Of a DNA stretch of 64,000 nt, positions 54,791-63,556 are shown one piece after another. The position numbers and the translations under genes were made by a program. The DNA is taken from NCBI RefSeq assembly GCF_005280255.1, contig NZ_CP040018.1:2232001-2296000 (forward strand). The letters are read 5' to 3'. The stretch's first letter is position 1, and each line of letters opens with the position of its first letter. This DNA comes from Arthrobacter sp. 24S4-2 (GTDB taxonomy: Bacteria > Actinomycetota > Actinomycetes > Actinomycetales > Micrococcaceae). Below the pieces are notes generated by a model that saw nothing but the letters and a program-made list of their open reading frames with translations, was not told the origin of the DNA and searched no databases.

Positions 54791-55750
54791 ATGGCCATCA
54801 GCGACAAGACCGACAACGACTCCGAGACTTCACCGGCAACTAAGACCACTGAGCACCCTGGCCGCCGGGGACTGATCGCCGGCGCGGTAGCCGGAGCGGC
54901 AGTCTTTGGACTTACCCGACTCATCCCGGGAGCCGACGGGGGAGCGGGCGCCACGGGCGGGGGCTCCTCCACAGACAAGGAACCCTTGGTCGACAAATGG
55001 AGGCGGACCAAAGAAGCAAACCTGGGCTGGGAATTCTCCACTCCGCTGATGCAGTTCCGCAATTCCGCCGGTGACCCTGATGGTTTCAGTGTTGAGATGG
55101 TGAAGATGATGATGGCTGACCTGGACAAAGACATCAAAATCAACTTCACCGAGATGCCCTTCGCTCAGCTGGTACCCGCGCTGGCATCAGGCAAGGTAGA
55201 GATGCTGGAACCAGTCACGAACCTGCCCGCGCGCGCCAATGAGGGATTGTTCGCAGACATTCCAGCGAACTACGCACCCATCTATGCCGTGCGCAAGCCG
55301 GGCAGCACCATCGAAAAAGACGAACAGCTAAACGACCCTGCAATAAAAATAGCGGTAATCCAAGGTTCCTCCCAGGCAGCGATTGGCGCCCAGCGCTACC
55401 CCAAGGCCACCTTCGTTGCCCTGGCGGACGCCACTGTCGCTATCGCTGAAGTAGCTTCCGGACGGGCTGACGTCACGCTGGCGTCGATTTTCAATGTCAT
55501 GAATGGCATCCGGAACAATCCCGGTTTGACCGTTCTTCCGGGCGATCCCCTCTACCTTGACGTCAACACGTTCCTGCTGCCCCAAGGCGACTACAAGTCG
55601 CAGATGTGGGTTTCAAACTGGCTGCGCTACCAGGCCGGACGCGGAACGATCGCAACCCTGTGGAACAAGTGGGTTGGGAATGCGCTCCGGACGGAATTCA
55701 AGCTCCCTGTCGTCACGGTTGGCCCGGGCGGCGCTCTCACTCAGGCCTAG
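54791..55750 (+). CDS. Amino-acid-type ABC transporter substrate-binding protein
   Basis: 319-residue family 3 solute-binding protein. The N-terminus has a twin-arginine-like signal (GRRGLIAGAVAGAAVFG) rather than a lipobox, so it may be exported by Tat. ANLGWEFSTPLMQFRNSAGD, DGFSVEMVKMMMADLD, LVPALASGKVEMLEPVTNLP and LNDPAIKIAVIQGSSQAAIG are typical of polar amino acid binding proteins. The ATG at 54791 has AAAGGA ahead. It opens an operon with two permeases, a dehydrogenase and two ATPases. Its place next to the homoprotocatechuate genes suggests an aromatic or organic acid ligand, but this is not shown. Confidence 0.88.
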   Translation: MAISDKTDNDSETSPATKTTEHPGRRGLIAGAVAGAAVFGLTRLIPGADGGAGATGGGSSTDKEPLVDKWRRTKEANLGWEFSTPLMQFRNSAGDPDGFSVEMVKMMMADLDKDIKINFTEMPFAQLVPALASGKVEMLEPVTNLPARANEGLFADIPANYAPIYAVRKPGSTIEKDEQLNDPAIKIAVIQGSSQAAIGAQRYPKATFVALADATVAIAEVASGRADVTLASIFNVMNGIRNNPGLTVLPGDPLYLDVNTFLLPQGDYKSQMWVSNWLRYQAGRGTIATLWNKWVGNALRTEFKLPVVTVGPGGALTQA

Positions 55751-55787
55751 CCGAATCTGCGGCAACCGAATAACCACTTAGGAAAAA

Positions 55788-56444
55788 ATGCCTGATATGA
55801 AATGGGGCGAAGTCCTCAGCCGGTATGACCTGTTCCTTGCCGGGGCCGCGGTTGACATATACATTGCCGTGGCAAGCTTCGTGCTTACTGTCCTCATTGG
55901 ACTCTGCCTGGCCTCGATGTCCCGCGGAAACAAATTTTCCAAAACGGTTTCCTACATCATCGTCCAAATAGTCCGCGGGGCTCCGTTGTACGTCCTGTTG
56001 CTGTGGGTGTACTTCGGTGTTTCACAGCTGGCCGGATTCAATATTCCTGCCGTGGCCGCCGCCATCATTGCCCTGGGGCTTGCAACGTCCGGCGTGACGG
56101 CGGAAGTCTTCAGGTCCTCCTTCCTTGCTTTGGACAAAGGGCAGGCCTTGGCAGCGAAATCCTTCGGCATGACCCGGTGGCAGGCCTACACATCCGTGCT
56201 CTTCCCTCAGGCCATCCGCATCGCCCTGCCGCAGCTGGGCAACGTCTTTGTCATGCAGCTCAAAGGCGCCACCTACGCCGCCGTGATCGGCGTTGCTGAA
56301 GCCGTGTTCGTTGCCCAGGACATCTCAACGGGGCTGTTCCTGCCCTTCGAGGCGTACGGCGCCTTGGCAGTAATCCTCATCCTCATGGCGTTCGCGGCGT
56401 CCTTCGCCTTCAACCTCACCGAAAGGAGGCTACGGATCAAATGA
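55788..56444 (+). CDS. Polar amino acid ABC transporter permease
   Basis: 218-residue HisM/GlnP-type permease with about five hydrophobic segments: LFLAGAAVDIYIAVASFVLT, IVQIVRGAPLYVLLLWVYFG, then the EAA-loop region ALDKGQALAAKSFGMTRWQA followed by LFPQAIRIALPQLGNVFVMQ. It starts 37 bases after the binding-protein stop and overlaps the next permease by four bases (ATGA). The two probably form a heterodimeric channel. Confidence 0.92.
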   Translation: MPDMKWGEVLSRYDLFLAGAAVDIYIAVASFVLTVLIGLCLASMSRGNKFSKTVSYIIVQIVRGAPLYVLLLWVYFGVSQLAGFNIPAVAAAIIALGLATSGVTAEVFRSSFLALDKGQALAAKSFGMTRWQAYTSVLFPQAIRIALPQLGNVFVMQLKGATYAAVIGVAEAVFVAQDISTGLFLPFEAYGALAVILILMAFAASFAFNLTERRLRIK

Positions 56445-57118
56445 GCGACTGGTTCGACAAACTATGGGCCACCTGGGGTCCAGTCCTGGGATCCACCGGA
56501 GCGATCTCCGAAGGAATCTACGTCACCCTCGCAGTGACATTCGCATCATTCGGCCTGGCCTGCATCGGTGGACTTATCCTCACCCTCATGCGGCAAAGCG
56601 GGCTGCCCTGGCTGGAGAAAACGGCTTTCACGCTGACGCAGGTCTTCCGGTCACTTTCGGCGTACGTGTACATCCTGTTCATTTACTTCGCCCTCCCGGC
56701 CTTCACTGGAATCTCCATCCCGCCCATTGCGGCCGGGATCATCGGCCTCACCATCCTGAACAGCGCCTACATCGCAGAGATCCTGCGTTCTGCACTGTCC
56801 AGCGTCGGCCCAGGGCAGCGCGAAGCAGCTGCAGTTCTGGGCATGACCACCACCCGCACCTACACCGACATCATCCTGCCGCAAGGCGTGCGCGTTGCCA
56901 TCCCGTCCCTCGTGAGCCAGCTGACCATCATCCTCAAAGACTCCTCGATCATCGGCGTTATCGGCGTAGCGGACATCATGTACAGGGCTAGCCACACCGC
57001 AGCAAAGACATTCCAATACTTCGAGTACTACACCCTGGTCGGACTCATGTACGTAGCCGTGGTCTTTATCTTGACGATCTTCAGTTCATGGGTCGAACGG
57101 AAACTGCGCATTCCGTGA
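56441..57118 (+). CDS. Polar amino acid ABC transporter permease
   Basis: 225-residue permease, second half of the channel. GAISEGIYVTLAVTFASFGL is the first helix, TQVFRSLSAYVYILFIYFAL the second conserved block, and SSVGPGQREAAAVLGMTTTR the EAA loop that contacts an ATPase. LPQGVRVAIPSLVSQLTIIL follows. The start overlaps the first permease stop. Confidence 0.92.
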   Translation: MSDWFDKLWATWGPVLGSTGAISEGIYVTLAVTFASFGLACIGGLILTLMRQSGLPWLEKTAFTLTQVFRSLSAYVYILFIYFALPAFTGISIPPIAAGIIGLTILNSAYIAEILRSALSSVGPGQREAAAVLGMTTTRTYTDIILPQGVRVAIPSLVSQLTIILKDSSIIGVIGVADIMYRASHTAAKTFQYFEYYTLVGLMYVAVVFILTIFSSWVERKLRIP

Positions 57119-57236
57119 TACTCATCCGCCGCCAACCAGGTCAGCGGCTGCAGCCTATTGCAGCCGGCGGGCCGGCCACTATTTCAACGAACACCTCACG
57201 CCAGGCACACGGCGTTCAACAATCCGGAAGGTTCTC

Positions 57237-58001
57237 ATGCGTTTTCAAGGAAAGGTAGTCCTGATAACAGGAGCTGCCGGCGGTCTGGGTGAAGCTTCCA
57301 CCCGTAGATTCGCCGCGGAAGGCGCTCAGCTCATCCTCACAGACCTGGACCAGGAGAAGGTTGAAACCCTCGCTGCCAAATGCCGAGCCGAATTCGGGAC
57401 ATCTGTGGTGGCATTGGGCGGCGACATTGCCCAGGAGTCCGTCGTCAACAATGTAGTGGCTGCCGGCCTGTCCGAGTTCGGAAGGATCGACATCCTGTTC
57501 AACAACGCCGGTATCAATCCGACGGGAAACGTTGTTGATACGAGCCTTGAAGTGTGGGACCTGACGATGAACATCAATCTTCGTTCAGCGTTCATGATGA
57601 CGTCCCGCGTTGTGCCTGGAATGGTCAGCGCGGGCGGTGGTGTGATTGTCAATACTGCGTCCGTTGCCTCCTTCAAGGCGTCGACCAACGAAGCCGCTTA
57701 CAGCGTTTCTAAAGCCGCGCTGCTGCAACTCACCAAAGTGACGGCCCGTGACTTCGCCCACGCGAATATCAGGGCTAACGCAGTTTGTGCCGGCATTCTC
57801 GAAAATTTCATGGCCGATCGGAAAGCAATCTCATCGGACGACATGATGGAAAAACGCCGGAACAGAGTGCGGGAGATTGTCCCCTTCAAGCGAGAAGGAC
57901 GCTATGAGGAGATCGCCAACGTTGTGGCGTTTCTCGCCAGCGATGAGGCCTCCTACATCACCGGAGCAGCGCTGACAGCCGATGGCGGACTCACCGTATG
58001 A
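57237..58001 (+). CDS. Short-chain dehydrogenase/reductase (SDR)
   Basis: 254-residue NAD(P)-dependent oxidoreductase. VVLITGAAGGLGEASTRRFA is the TGxxxGxG cofactor motif, LTDLDQEKVE suggests NAD (Asp after the second strand), LFNNAGINPTGNVVDT the NNAG motif, and AAYSVSKAALLQLTKVTARD the catalytic YxxxK with the Ser before it. SYITGAALTADGGLTV closes the fold. It sits between the permeases and the first ATPase of the transporter, so it may act on the imported compound. Confidence 0.9.
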   Translation: MRFQGKVVLITGAAGGLGEASTRRFAAEGAQLILTDLDQEKVETLAAKCRAEFGTSVVALGGDIAQESVVNNVVAAGLSEFGRIDILFNNAGINPTGNVVDTSLEVWDLTMNINLRSAFMMTSRVVPGMVSAGGGVIVNTASVASFKASTNEAAYSVSKAALLQLTKVTARDFAHANIRANAVCAGILENFMADRKAISSDDMMEKRRNRVREIVPFKREGRYEEIANVVAFLASDEASYITGAALTADGGLTV

Positions 58002-58016
58002 AAGGGGCCCAAGGCC

Positions 58017-58925
58017 ATGACCGATCCGCTAGTTAGGAATGAGGATGAACTCATGACTGATGAAGACATCGAAGCCGGCGAGTTCACGCCCACATCCATG
58101 CAGGAACCGGATCTGCAGCCCGAAGCGAGCGAGGCGAGGACACCCATTATTTCGCTTCGTAACGTCAGGAAAACCTATAACGCAGGGACGCCAAAGGAAG
58201 TCACTGTCCTCAAGGGCATCAATCTGGATATCTATCCGGGTGAAGTCGTCGTTTTGGTCGGTCCCAGTGGCTGCGGAAAGAGCACCCTGCTGCGGTCTAT
58301 GAACCTCATAGCGCCCCCCGACACCGGAAAGATAACTTTCAAGGGCAGCACGTGGTCCAACAGCCAGATTGATTTCTTCGACTTCAAGGCCCGGCGGGCA
58401 GAAATGCGGGCCATCGCCAAGTGGCGCATGTCCATGGGGATGGTATTTCAGAGCTTTAATCTGTTCCCGCACAGGACGGTCCTGCAGAATGCAATGATCG
58501 GGCCGCTACGGGCTAAGAATACAGACCGGGCGGAGGCCGAAAAGCTCGCACTGGCCGGACTCCGCAAAGTCGGCATGGAGGAAAAGAAGGACTTTTTCCC
58601 GAGCAGCCTCTCGGGCGGCCAGAAGCAACGGGTGGCGATCGCGCGAGCCCTTGCAATGCAGCCGGAGGTCATGCTCTTTGACGAAGCCACCTCCGCCCTG
58701 GACCCGGAACTGCGGGTCGACATTCTCGAGGAAATGAAGCAGCTCGCCTCCGAGGGAATGACCATGGTGGTCGTAACCCACGAACTGGCGTTCGCCAGGG
58801 AAGTAGGCAGCCGGGTGATCTTCATGGAGAACGGCCAAATCGTAGAGGATGGACCGGCCAAGGAAACCATCGACAACGCCACCCATCCCCGTTTTATCGA
58901 GTTCCTCCGTGCGCTTCACCACTGA
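58017..58925 (+). CDS. Amino-acid-type ABC transporter ATPase, first
   Basis: 302-residue ATPase with an acidic 45-residue N-terminal extension absent from most relatives. Walker A is VGPSGCGKST, the Q-loop is in MGMVFQSFNLFPHRTVLQNA, the signature is LSGGQKQR, Walker B is VMLFDEATSALDPE and the switch His is in VVVTHELAFAREVG. It starts 15 bases after the SDR gene. A second ATPase gene follows, giving two different ATPases for the two permeases. Confidence 0.92.
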   Translation: MTDPLVRNEDELMTDEDIEAGEFTPTSMQEPDLQPEASEARTPIISLRNVRKTYNAGTPKEVTVLKGINLDIYPGEVVVLVGPSGCGKSTLLRSMNLIAPPDTGKITFKGSTWSNSQIDFFDFKARRAEMRAIAKWRMSMGMVFQSFNLFPHRTVLQNAMIGPLRAKNTDRAEAEKLALAGLRKVGMEEKKDFFPSSLSGGQKQRVAIARALAMQPEVMLFDEATSALDPELRVDILEEMKQLASEGMTMVVVTHELAFAREVGSRVIFMENGQIVEDGPAKETIDNATHPRFIEFLRALHH

Positions 58926-59020
58926 CCTCAAGAGCGCATCTGCCTCGATGAACGGAATACACGCCTTAGTACAGGGCGTGACGCAAGCAGGACCCTGTTA
59001 CGTGAGTAAAGGAAGAACAA

Positions 59021-59749
59021 ATGATCAGTGTTAAGGGCGTATCGAAGTCCTATGGGGACGTAGAGGTCCTGACCGATTGTTCCCTCCAGGTGGAGAAAGG
59101 AGAGGTGGTCGTCATCTGCGGCCCCTCAGGTTCGGGAAAGAGCACCTTCATCAAAACCCTCAACGGATTGGAACCGATTAACTCGGGTTCCATCGACATC
59201 GCGGGCTTCACGCTGCAGCCGGGGAAAAAGGTTCCCCGGAAGCTCCACTTCAACGTGGGCATGGTCTTCCAGCACTTCGAGCTGTTTCCGCACCTCACAG
59301 CTCTGCAGAACGTGGCTCTGCCGCAGCTCAAGGTTCTCCGTCGGAGCAAAGCGGAAGCGATGGAGCGCTCCGCTCAGCTGCTGGCCCGCGTAGGCCTGGA
59401 GGCGCACGCAGATAAGTACCCGCAGAGCCTGTCCGGCGGCCAACAGCAACGCGTGGCAATAGCCCGGACCCTGGCTATGGATCCGAAGATCATGCTCTTC
59501 GACGAGCCGACCTCTGCACTTGATCCAGAGATGGTCAACGAAGTTCTTGCTGTCATGACTGGCCTGGCAAAGGAGGGTATGACGATGCTCTGCGTTACCC
59601 ACGAAATGGGGTTTGCCAAACGAGCGGCAGACCGAGTCGTTTTTATGGACCACGGGAGAATCCTTGAAGATCTTCCCGTTGAAGATTTCTTCGCCAACTC
59701 GACCACGCAGCGGGCACGGGACTTCCTCTCCAAAATCCTGGTGCTCTAG
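59021..59749 (+). CDS. Amino-acid-type ABC transporter ATPase, second
   Basis: 242-residue GlnQ-like ATPase. Walker A is CGPSGSGKST, then NVGMVFQHFELFPHLTALQN, signature LSGGQQQR, Walker B IMLFDEPTSALDPE and LCVTHEMGFAKRAADRVVFM. It follows the first ATPase by 95 bases with its own AAGGAAGAAC site. It is standard length and lacks the N-terminal extension of its neighbour. The two differ clearly, so they are not a recent duplication. Confidence 0.92.
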   Translation: MISVKGVSKSYGDVEVLTDCSLQVEKGEVVVICGPSGSGKSTFIKTLNGLEPINSGSIDIAGFTLQPGKKVPRKLHFNVGMVFQHFELFPHLTALQNVALPQLKVLRRSKAEAMERSAQLLARVGLEAHADKYPQSLSGGQQQRVAIARTLAMDPKIMLFDEPTSALDPEMVNEVLAVMTGLAKEGMTMLCVTHEMGFAKRAADRVVFMDHGRILEDLPVEDFFANSTTQRARDFLSKILVL

Positions 59750-59803
59750 GGGAGTTGCCACCCTGCTGTTGACCAAAGGGGTTACAAGACGGCATAGTAA
59801 TCG

Positions 59804-59817
59804 TATATGATTTCGTA
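59804..59817. promoter_or_regulatory. Motif before the FAH/RraA gene
   Basis: TATATGATTTCGTA, the complement of TACGAAATCATATA, 19 bases before the TTG start; resembles 54714-54727. TCGTATATGA nearby is itself partly palindromic, as expected of a GntR/FCD site. Confidence 0.5.
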
Positions 59818-59836
59818 CTTGATTTAGGAGACAGCT

Positions 59837-61327
59837 TTGGAGAAGGTCAATGAGGACACGTTGAGCACGGCACGGAAGGTGATTGCGGTGCATATCAACT
59901 ACCCCAGCCGGGCAGCCCAGCGCGGCCGCACGCCGGAACAGCCCTCGTACTTCCTGAAGCCCTCCTCCTCGCTGGCCATCGGATCAGCGGAAGTTCCTTC
60001 CACGGTGGAGCGTCCTGCCGGCTGTGAACTGCTCGGTTACGAAGGCGAAATCGCCCTGATCATCGGCAAGGCCGCCCGCCGTCTTGGCCTCGAGGACGCC
60101 TGGAGCCACGTTGAGTGGGTCACGGCCAGCAACGACCTCGGCGTCTACGACCTCCGGTACGCCGACAAAGGGTCCAACCTCCGGTCCAAGGGCGGCGACG
60201 GCTTCACCCCGATCGGCCCGGGCCTGATCGCGGCAGACACGGTGAACCCCGCCGGCCTCCGCATCCGCACCTGGCACAACGGCGACCTGGTCCAGGACGA
60301 CACCACCGAGGACCTGCTCTTCCCCTTCGCCCGCCTGGTGGCGGACCTTTCGCAGCTGCTGACCCTCGAAGAGGGGGACATCATCCTCACCGGCACCCCG
60401 GCCGGCGCGTCGGTGGCCAAGCCAGGCGACGTCGTCGAGGTTGAAGTCAGCACCGGTGAGGTCACCACCGGCCGACTGGTCACCCGGGTAAAAGAAGGCA
60501 CGACAGCGTTCGCGGACTTTGGTGCCCGCCCCAAGACCGATGACGCACAGCTGCGGGAGGAGGCGTACGGTTCGCGCGAAGCGGTGGGCCTTTCGGCAGA
60601 CCAGACAGCCGCCGTCGGACCGGTCCTCTCCCAGGAACTGAAAGCCAAACTGGAGAGCGTCTGCACCGCCACCCTGTCCTCCCAGCTGCGCAAGCGCGGC
60701 CTTAACAACGTCAGCATCGACGGACTTACCTCCACCCGGCCGGAGAAGCGGATCGTGGGCCTGGCCCGGACGCTGCGGTACGTGCCCAACCGCGAGGACC
60801 TTTTCAAGACCCATGGCGGCGGTTTCAATGCCCAGAAGAAGGCCATCGATTCCGTGAACGAGGGCGAGGTCCTGGTGATGGAGGCGCGCGGCGAGAAGGG
60901 CACCGGTACCGTGGGTGACATTCTGGCGCTGCGTGCGCAGGTCCGGGGGGCCGCGGCGATTGTTACCGACGGCGGTGTCCGGGATTTCTCAGCGGTTGCC
61001 GGCCTGGAGATGCCGACGTATTTCGCCAACCAGCACCCGGCCGTCCTGGGCCGCCGGCACATCCCGTGGGACACGGACATCACCATCGCCTGCGGCGGCA
61101 CCACCGTCCAACCTGGCGACATCATCGTCGCCGACTCCGACGGCATCCTGGTCATCCCGCCGGCCCTCGCCGACGAAGTGGCGGAGGACTCCATCGCGCA
61201 GGAACGCGAGGAAACCTTCATCGCCGAAATGGTGGAACAGGGCTACAGCGTGGACGGCCTCTACCCGCTGAACGCTGACTGGCGGACCAAGTACGAACAA
61301 TGGGAAACGGACAAAGCCGATGACTGA
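59837..61327 (+). CDS. Fused FAH-type hydrolase/isomerase and RraA-like protein
   Basis: 496 residues in two domains. Residues 1 to about 245 are a fumarylacetoacetate-hydrolase-like domain: CELLGYEGEIALIIG (the Glu pair binding metal), VTASNDLGVYDLRYADKGSN, FTPIGPGLIAADTVNPAGLR, DIILTGTPAGASVAKPGDVV. Residues from about 260 are RraA-like: CTATLSSQLRKRGLNNVSID, EKGTGTVGDILALRAQVRGA, AIVTDGGVRDFSAV with the catalytic Arg-Asp, and VQPGDIIVADSDGILVIPPA. The first domain suits the 5-carboxymethyl-2-hydroxymuconate isomerase step; RraA-fold enzymes can decarboxylate keto acids. TTG at 59837 with AGGAGA ahead is the start. The end overlaps the GntR gene. Confidence 0.9.
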   Translation: MEKVNEDTLSTARKVIAVHINYPSRAAQRGRTPEQPSYFLKPSSSLAIGSAEVPSTVERPAGCELLGYEGEIALIIGKAARRLGLEDAWSHVEWVTASNDLGVYDLRYADKGSNLRSKGGDGFTPIGPGLIAADTVNPAGLRIRTWHNGDLVQDDTTEDLLFPFARLVADLSQLLTLEEGDIILTGTPAGASVAKPGDVVEVEVSTGEVTTGRLVTRVKEGTTAFADFGARPKTDDAQLREEAYGSREAVGLSADQTAAVGPVLSQELKAKLESVCTATLSSQLRKRGLNNVSIDGLTSTRPEKRIVGLARTLRYVPNREDLFKTHGGGFNAQKKAIDSVNEGEVLVMEARGEKGTGTVGDILALRAQVRGAAAIVTDGGVRDFSAVAGLEMPTYFANQHPAVLGRRHIPWDTDITIACGGTTVQPGDIIVADSDGILVIPPALADEVAEDSIAQEREETFIAEMVEQGYSVDGLYPLNADWRTKYEQWETDKADD

Positions 61328-61982
61328 GACCATCGCCGCGGCGGGAAGCAAGTCCGAACAGGCCTACCAGGCTGTCAAAGCCCGCATCGTGGAGGGCAGC
61401 TACACCCCCGGCTACCGGCTGGTCCTGGCTAAGATCGCCGGGGACCTGGGCGTCAGCGTGGTGCCGGTCCGCGAAGCCATCCGCAGGCTGGAGGCCGAAG
61501 GCCTGGTGAAGTTCGAGCGAAACGTCGGCGCCACGGTGTCCGGGATCGATCCCACCGAGTACCTCTACACGATGCAGACCCTGAGCATCGTGGAGGGCGC
61601 GGCCACCGCACTGTCCGCACCGCTCATTGGAGCAGCTGACATCGCCCGGGCCCGTGCCGTGAATGCGGAAATGCGGGACTGTCTGGAGCATTTTGATCCG
61701 GTGCGCTTCACCGAGCTCAACCAGGACTTCCACAGCGTCCTGTTCGAATACTGCCCCAACCCGCACATCCTGGACCTGGTTCACCGCGGCTGGAACCGGC
61801 TGGCCTCGCTGCGGTCCTCCACGTTCCGGTTTGTTCCCGGCCGCGCCCATAATTCCGTGGACGAACACGAGGCACTGCTCCGGCTCATTGAAACCGGCGC
61901 GGACGCCGACGCCATCGAAAAGGCGGCCCGGCTCCACCGCTCCGCCACACTCGACGCCTACCTGGCACAAAGCAAGCAATAG
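61320..61982 (+). CDS. GntR/FCD family regulator
   Basis: 220 residues. The N-terminal winged helix (AYQAVKARIVEGSYTPGYRL, LAKIAGDLGVSVVPVREAIR, RLEAEGLVKFERNVGATVSG) is followed by an FCD ligand domain with metal-type His residues (LNQDFHSVLFEYCPNPHILD, DEHEALLRLIETGADADAIE). It overlaps the FAH/RraA gene by 8 bases and precedes hpaE, so it is cotranscribed with the pathway it probably controls. The shared TACGAAAT motif may be its site. Confidence 0.9.
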   Translation: MTETIAAAGSKSEQAYQAVKARIVEGSYTPGYRLVLAKIAGDLGVSVVPVREAIRRLEAEGLVKFERNVGATVSGIDPTEYLYTMQTLSIVEGAATALSAPLIGAADIARARAVNAEMRDCLEHFDPVRFTELNQDFHSVLFEYCPNPHILDLVHRGWNRLASLRSSTFRFVPGRAHNSVDEHEALLRLIETGADADAIEKAARLHRSATLDAYLAQSKQ

Positions 61983-62001
61983 GACCACAAGTTAGGACCC
62001 A

Positions 62002-63519
62002 ATGATGACGACCCCCCTCGAAACCCCGACCAAGCACTTTGTCCCCGAGGACCTGCCCGCGCACATCCAGCACTACATCAACGGCCAGTTCGTGGACTCC
62101 GTGGGCGGCAAGACCTTCGACGTCCTGGACCCGGTCTCCAACACCAACTACGCCACCGCCGCGGCCGGGCAGAAGGAAGACATCGACCTCGCCGTCGCCG
62201 CCGCCCACGAAGCCTTCACCAACGGGCCGTGGCCACGGATGAAGCCGCGCGAACGCGCCCGCGTCCTGAACCGGATCGCCGACGCCGTCGAGACCCAGGA
62301 GGACCGGCTCGCCGAACTGGAAACCTTCGACACCGGCCTGCCCATCACCCAGGCCAAGGGCCAGGCCATCCGCGCAGCCGAAAACTTCCGGTTCTTCGCA
62401 GACCTGATCGTCGCCCAGTTCGACGACGCCATGAAGGTCCCCGGCTCACAGATCAACTACGTGAACCGCAAACCGATCGGCGTCGCCGGCCTCATCACCC
62501 CGTGGAACACCCCGTTCATGCTCGAGTCCTGGAAGCTCGCCCCGGCCCTGGCCACCGGCAACACCGTGGTCCTCAAGCCCGCCGAATTCACCCCGCTCTC
62601 CGCATCGCTGTGGGCCACGATCTTCAAGGAAGCCGGGCTGCCCGACGGCGTGTTCAACCTGGTCAACGGCCTCGGCGAGGAAGCCGGCGACGCCCTGGTC
62701 AAGCACCCGGACGTCCCGCTGATCTCCTTCACCGGCGAAACCACCACCGGCCAGACGATCTTCCGCAACGCAGCCACCAACCTCAAGGGCCTGTCCATGG
62801 AACTCGGCGGCAAATCACCCTGCGTGGTGTTCGCCGACGCCGACCTCGACGCCGCGATCGACTCCGCCCTGTTCGGGGTCTTCTCCCTCAACGGCGAACG
62901 CTGCACCGCCGGCTCCCGCATCCTTGTCGAACGCGCCATCTATGACGAGTTCTGCGAAAAGTACGCCGCCCGCGCCAAAAACATCGTCGTCGGGGACCCG
63001 CACGACCCCAAAACCCAGGTCGGTGCCCTGGTCCACCCGGAACACTTCGCGAAGGTGGCGTCCTACGTGGAGATCGGCAAATCGGAAGGCCGCCTGCTGG
63101 CCGGCGGCGGCCGCCCCGAGCACCTCCCCGAAGGCAACTACATCGCACCCACCGTTTTCGCCGACGTCGCCCCCGAGGCCCGGATCTTCCAGGAGGAAAT
63201 CTTCGGCCCCGTCGTCGCCATCACTCCGTTCGAGAACGACGACGAGGCCCTCGCCTTGGCGAACAACACCAAGTACGGCCTGGCGGCCTACATCTGGACC
63301 CAGAACCTGACCCGCGCGCACAACTTCTCCCAGAACGTCGAAGCCGGCATGGTGTGGCTGAACAGCCACAACGTCCGCGACCTGCGCACCCCTTTCGGCG
63401 GCGTCAAAGCCTCAGGCCTCGGGCACGAGGGCGGCTACCGCTCCATCGACTTCTACACCGACCAGCAGGCCGTGCACATCACGCTCGGAACCGTGCACAC
63501 CCCCAAATTCGGCGCCTGA
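62002..63519 (+). CDS. hpaE: 5-carboxymethyl-2-hydroxymuconate semialdehyde dehydrogenase
   Basis: 505-residue aldehyde dehydrogenase oxidising the ring-cleavage product of homoprotocatechuate. GVAGLITPWNTPFMLESWKL, ISFTGETTTGQTIF, the catalytic Glu in MELGGKSPCVVFADADL and the catalytic Cys in FSLNGERCTAGSRILVERAI are clear; AGMVWLNSHNVRDLRTPFGG and KASGLGHEGGYRSIDFYTDQ are typical of HpaE. It starts 20 bases after the GntR gene and is followed at 37 bases by hpaD, which supports the assignment. Confidence 0.9.
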   Translation: MMTTPLETPTKHFVPEDLPAHIQHYINGQFVDSVGGKTFDVLDPVSNTNYATAAAGQKEDIDLAVAAAHEAFTNGPWPRMKPRERARVLNRIADAVETQEDRLAELETFDTGLPITQAKGQAIRAAENFRFFADLIVAQFDDAMKVPGSQINYVNRKPIGVAGLITPWNTPFMLESWKLAPALATGNTVVLKPAEFTPLSASLWATIFKEAGLPDGVFNLVNGLGEEAGDALVKHPDVPLISFTGETTTGQTIFRNAATNLKGLSMELGGKSPCVVFADADLDAAIDSALFGVFSLNGERCTAGSRILVERAIYDEFCEKYAARAKNIVVGDPHDPKTQVGALVHPEHFAKVASYVEIGKSEGRLLAGGGRPEHLPEGNYIAPTVFADVAPEARIFQEEIFGPVVAITPFENDDEALALANNTKYGLAAYIWTQNLTRAHNFSQNVEAGMVWLNSHNVRDLRTPFGGVKASGLGHEGGYRSIDFYTDQQAVHITLGTVHTPKFGA

Positions 63520-63556
63520 CAGCGCAGCCCGGCCCTTTCAAAGAAGAGAGAATTCC

